Below are positions 19,745-22,607 of a DNA stretch of 22,607 nt, piece after piece (the first letter of the stretch is position 1; each line of letters opens with the position of its first letter). The stretch is from the NCBI GenBank assembly GCA_035315685.1, contig DATFXR010000638.1, positions 1-22,607 of the forward strand, in the 5' to 3' direction. A program made the translations under genes and the position numbers. The notes beneath the pieces are model-generated. The model did not search any database, was not told the DNA's origin, and worked only from the letters and a program-made list of their open reading frames with translations. This DNA is from QHWK01 sp035315685 (lineage in GTDB: Bacteria; Acidobacteriota; Vicinamibacteria; Vicinamibacterales; CAVVIG01).

Positions 19745-20955
19745 TCTCCGGAGTGCGAGCCTTTCATCCCTCGCCTTCCGTCGTGGTCGCCCCTCGGGAT
19801 GCCCGGCGGTGTCTCGACGGGCAGGTCAGCGAAATGCGTGAAGCCGCCCGGCACCGGCGTCACCTCGCGCCCACGGCGAAGCACGACCAGGCCATCGGCT
19901 GTGCACTCGCCGATGCGCGTAATCGCGACGCCGCCATGCTGCGCCGCGGCCTCGAGCCGCCGTCGCGTCCTCGGCCGGACCGTGAACAACAGCTCGTAGT
20001 CGTCACCACCGGTCATTGCCCGTACCACCGGGTCGTCCCCGCCTGATTCGAAACACGCGCGCGTCGCCGGATCGATCGGCAGCGCAGCCGCGTCGATCGC
20101 GACGCCGACGCCGCTTGCTTCGGCGATGCGATGCAGGCCGTCTGCCAGGCCGTCGCTCAGATCGACGCATGCAGATGCCGCGCGGTTGCGCGCGAGATGG
20201 ACGCCGAGGCGGACCCGCGGCTGCGGAAACAAGAACGCGCGAACGAGCGGCGCGCGCGAGTCGCGCGAGTCGTCAGTCACAAGTCCGGAGTCGTCAGTCG
20301 AGTCGCCAGTCGGAAGTCGGGAATCGTCAGACGGGTCTGTCTCGGAGCTGATGACTGTCGACTTGCGACTGACGACTGTGTGACTGATGACTGCCGACTT
20401 GCGGCTGACGACTGCGAGGGTCGCCAGTCCGGCCGCCGCCGACCCGAGCGTCCCGCTGACGTAGATCTCGTCGCCGGCACGGGCGCCCGCACGCGTCAAT
20501 GCCTGCCGGCGCTTCACCGAGCCGGCGACGGTGACGTCGATCATCAGCGGATCAGGTGACCGGGTCAGGTTGCCGCCGACCACATGTAGGCGATGCATCC
20601 GCGCGAGCGACGCGAAGCTGTCGACGATCGCGTCGTAGTCCGCGATCGGCAGCGCCGCAGGCAGCGCCATCGACAGGAGCGCCAGGCGCGGCGCCGCGCC
20701 CATCGCCGCAAGGTCGCTCAGGTTGACGGCGAGCGCGCGATGGCCGATCGCGGCGGGCGGCGTGAACGTCCGATCGAAATGGATGCCTTCGACGATGGCG
20801 TCGACGGTGAGCACCTCGACGCGATTCCGCTCGGGCTCCACCACGGCGGCGTCGTCACCGATGCCGACGATCAGCCAGTCGGGCGCCGGTGGCAGGCGCT
20901 GCTGAAGGCGCGCGACGAGCTCGCGTTCGGTCAGCGTGGCTACGGTCGGACCCAC
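19741..20955 (-). CDS. thiL: Thiamine-monophosphate kinase with an in-frame palindromic insert
   Basis: A 404-residue enzyme that phosphorylates thiamine phosphate to thiamine diphosphate with ATP, the last step of TPP synthesis. Motifs of the PurM-like fold are complete: GIGDDAAVVEP (31-41), TVDAIVEGIHFDRTF (50-64), HRALAVNLSDLAAMGAAP (72-89), GGNLTRSP (127-134), CVDLSDGLADGLHRIA (263-278) and GGDDYELLFT (316-325). The family norm is about 320-340 residues; the excess is an insert at about 181-232, rich in S, D, T and V, encoded by a palindromic repeat, plus a polar tail after 375. The insert lies between the two subdomains in a variable surface region, away from the motifs, so the enzyme may still work. 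GTG 20955 is preceded by GAGGA 4-5 nt upstream. Confidence 0.9.
   Translation of the reverse strand: MGPTVATLTERELVARLQQRLPPAPDWLIVGIGDDAAVVEPERNRVEVLTVDAIVEGIHFDRTFTPPAAIGHRALAVNLSDLAAMGAAPRLALLSMALPAALPIADYDAIVDSFASLARMHRLHVVGGNLTRSPDPLMIDVTVAGSVKRRQALTRAGARAGDEIYVSGTLGSAAAGLATLAVVSRKSAVISHTVVSRKSTVISSETDPSDDSRLPTGDSTDDSGLVTDDSRDSRAPLVRAFLFPQPRVRLGVHLARNRAASACVDLSDGLADGLHRIAEASGVGVAIDAAALPIDPATRACFESGGDDPVVRAMTGGDDYELLFTVRPRTRRRLEAAAQHGGVAITRIGECTADGLVVLRRGREVTPVPGGFTHFADLPVETPPGIPRGDHDGRRGMKGSHSGE
20262..20416. repeat. Palindromic element with GTCGTCAGTC-word arms inside thiL
   Basis: The left arm (20268-20330) iterates AGTCGTCAGTC, GAGTCGCCAGTC and GAAGTCGGGAATCGTCAG; the right arm (20349-20416) carries the inverse words GATGACTG, CGACTTGCGACTGACGACTG. 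The centre is only about 18 nt. On the thiL strand the right arm encodes VVSRKSAVISHTVVSRKS and the left arm DDSRLPTGDSTDDSGLVTDD. No stop codon arises in the thiL frame. Confidence 0.85.
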
Positions 20956-20998
20956 GATCCTCGGCGGTCTCTGCCGGCTCTGCGGTCTCGGTGGGATC

Positions 20999-22576
20999 TC
21001 ACTTGGCGTAGTCGACCGCTCGCGTCTCCCGGATGACGGTGACCTTGATCTGTCCCGGATACTCGAGCTCGTTCTCGATGCGGCGGGCGATGTCCTTCGA
21101 CAGCCAGACCGCTTCCTCGTCGGAGATCTTCTCGCTCTCGACCATGATGCGGATCTCGCGCCCGGCCTGCAGCGCGAACGACTTCGACACCCCCTTGAAG
21201 GAGTCGGCGATGCCCTCGAGCTTCTCGAGGCGCTTCACGTAGGACTCGAGGATGTCGCGGCGCGCACCCGGGCGGGCGGCGGAAATCGCGTCGGCGGCCT
21301 GGACGATCATCGCTTCGAGCGACGGCCAGTCGATGTCCATGTGATGCGCCGCCATGGCCATCACCACGGCTTCGTTCTCGCCGTGCTTGCGCAGGAAGTC
21401 GATGCCCAGCTGCAGGTGCGTCCCCTCCATTTCGCGATCGATCGCCTTGCCGATATCGTGGACGAAGGCCGCACGGACCGCGACGTGCGCGTCGAGGCCG
21501 ACTTCCTTGGCCATGATGCCAGCGAGGCGCGCGACTTCGGCGGAGTGGGCGAGCACGTTCTGGCCGTAGCTGGTGCGGAACTTCAGGCGGCCCATCAGCC
21601 GCAGGACTTCGGGATGGAGATCGTGCAGCCCGAGCTCGAACGCGACCGCGGCGCCCTCCTTGCGCACCTCCTCGTCGGTCTCGTCCTTGACCTTCTGCAC
21701 GACTTCCTCGATGCGCGCGGGATGAATGCGTCCGTCGGCGATGAGCCGTTCGATGGCCTTCTTGGCGATCTCGCGGCGGTAGGGATCGAAGCCGGAGAGG
21801 ATGATTGCGCCCGGCGTATCGTCCACGATCAGGTCGACTCCGGTCGCGAGCTCCAGCGCGCGGATGTTGCGGCCCTCGCGGCCGATGATGCGGCCTTTCA
21901 GATCGTCGCTCGGCAGATCGACCACCGAGACGGTGGTCTCGATCGCGTGCTCGGCGGCGCAACGCTGAATCGCCTCGGTGATGTAATGCTTGGCGCGATC
22001 GACCGCCGTCTCGCGCGCTTCGGCGTCGAGGCGCTTCAGCAGGTTGGCGCTGTCGTGGCGCGCCTCGCTCTCGATCTGCTTGATCAGCAATTCCTTGGCT
22101 TCGTCGGCCGTCAGACCCGCGACGCGTTCGAGCTCGTGCTTCTGCTGCGCGACGAGGTGCTCGTATTTGGCCGCCGCCGCGGCTGCCGACTTTTCGCGCT
22201 CGCTCAGCGCGCGGTCGCGGCTGTTGAGCTCCTTCTCGAGCCGCTCGATCGCCGACTGGCGTTCGGCGGCGACCGCTTCGCGTCGCGCCAGCGTCTGTTC
22301 GAGCATGGCCGCCTGCTGGCGATCCTGGCGCGCCTGGCGCTCGGCCTCCATCAGAATCTCGTGGGCCTTCTCCTTCGCTTCGAGCAGGGCCTCCTTCTTC
22401 CGCGTTTCGGCGTCGCGGTCGGCGTCGCGCGCGACCCGGAGCGCGGTCTCTTCAGCGCGGCCGATGGTCTCGGCGGCCATCCGCTTCCGGTTGGCCATCC
22501 AGACGAGGAACGCCGCGGCCGCCACCACCGCGGTCACCACACCGGGGATGATTACGTTCGCAACGATCGGTAACAC
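20999..22576 (-). CDS. rny: Ribonuclease Y
   Basis: A 525-residue membrane-anchored endoribonuclease that starts mRNA decay. Order: N-terminal membrane helix (about 5-27), long charged coiled coil (about 35-195), KH RNA-binding domain with GRIIGREGRN (228-237), and HD hydrolase domain with H344, HDIGK (373-377, metal-binding H-D pair) and QAADAIS (426-432), then the conserved C-terminal domain ending QIKVTVIRETRAVDYAK. Length is normal for the family. GTG 22576 is the only start before the membrane helix; a weak AAGGG lies upstream on the minus strand. Only 43 bp separate it from thiL, which may be co-transcribed. Nothing else is seen in the last 31 bases. Confidence 0.95.
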   Translation of the reverse strand: MLPIVANVIIPGVVTAVVAAAAFLVWMANRKRMAAETIGRAEETALRVARDADRDAETRKKEALLEAKEKAHEILMEAERQARQDRQQAAMLEQTLARREAVAAERQSAIERLEKELNSRDRALSEREKSAAAAAAKYEHLVAQQKHELERVAGLTADEAKELLIKQIESEARHDSANLLKRLDAEARETAVDRAKHYITEAIQRCAAEHAIETTVSVVDLPSDDLKGRIIGREGRNIRALELATGVDLIVDDTPGAIILSGFDPYRREIAKKAIERLIADGRIHPARIEEVVQKVKDETDEEVRKEGAAVAFELGLHDLHPEVLRLMGRLKFRTSYGQNVLAHSAEVARLAGIMAKEVGLDAHVAVRAAFVHDIGKAIDREMEGTHLQLGIDFLRKHGENEAVVMAMAAHHMDIDWPSLEAMIVQAADAISAARPGARRDILESYVKRLEKLEGIADSFKGVSKSFALQAGREIRIMVESEKISDEEAVWLSKDIARRIENELEYPGQIKVTVIRETRAVDYAK

Positions 22577-22607
22577 GCGTGACGCCCTTTCCGGTCGTCG
22601 GGGTCGG

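Noticed and set aside
20956..20998. Additional CGCAGAGA element arm between thiL and rny
   Set aside because: CTCTGCCGG and CTCTGCGGTCTC resemble the right-arm words, but there is too little sequence and no left arm, so chance cannot be excluded.
20936..22573. 545-codon plus-strand frame over rny
   Set aside because: It is antisense to a complete ribonuclease Y with intact KH and HD motifs; a codon-bias shadow.

Overview
This is a high-GC, densely coded bacterial chromosomal window. The best taxonomic clue is the pair of tandem ~884-residue MacB/FtsX-type permeases without an ATPase, behind a PadR regulator. This is the arrangement known as acidobacterial duplicated orphan permeases (ADOP), so an Acidobacteriota member, possibly Vicinamibacteria, is my inference. 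An Oar-like TonB receptor remnant, an ECF42-type sigma factor with its YCII partner, and many dispersed palindromic repeats fit this.

Layout. 1-573 (-): N-terminal part of an exported NHL-type beta-propeller protein. 613-2217 (+): HupE/UreJ-like membrane protein, divergent from it. 2322-2648 (-): small secreted protein. 2853-3538 (-): frameshifted C-terminal remnant of a TonB-dependent receptor. 3579-4850 (+): OFA-family MFS transporter, convergent with cstA (4983-6803, -). 6914-8926 (+): ABC exporter half with a degenerate catalytic site, tail to tail with an ECF42-type sigma factor and its YCII protein (8923-10565, -). 10744-16402 (-): PadR regulator and two ADOP permeases as one operon. 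16694-18517 (+): second ABC exporter half. 18705-20955 (-): thiL, DUF2062 and 3D-domain genes chained by ATGA overlaps. 20999-22576 (-): RNase Y.

How genes work together. The sigma factor and YCII gene share a 4-nt overlap and lie behind a promoter resembling the ECF42 target motif, suggesting autoregulation. PadR probably controls its own ADOP operon; its promoter is bracketed by a 12-13-nt inverted repeat. The two ABC halves look like partners of one heterodimeric exporter although they are 7.8 kb apart: the odd Walker B of one and the odd signature motif of the other would fall in the same composite ATP site.

Most unusual feature. The window holds at least eight sequence families of short palindromic elements, most with the same design: arms made of imperfect 7-9-nt tandem words, facing each other across a short unique centre. 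Several sit in frame inside genes (the HupE-like gene twice, ABC half 1 at two sites, thiL once, and the tail of ABC half 2), adding about 20-75 residues each at linkers, loops or termini. Five genes also have a -10-like hexamer 6-8 nt before the start codon, which suggests leaderless transcripts.
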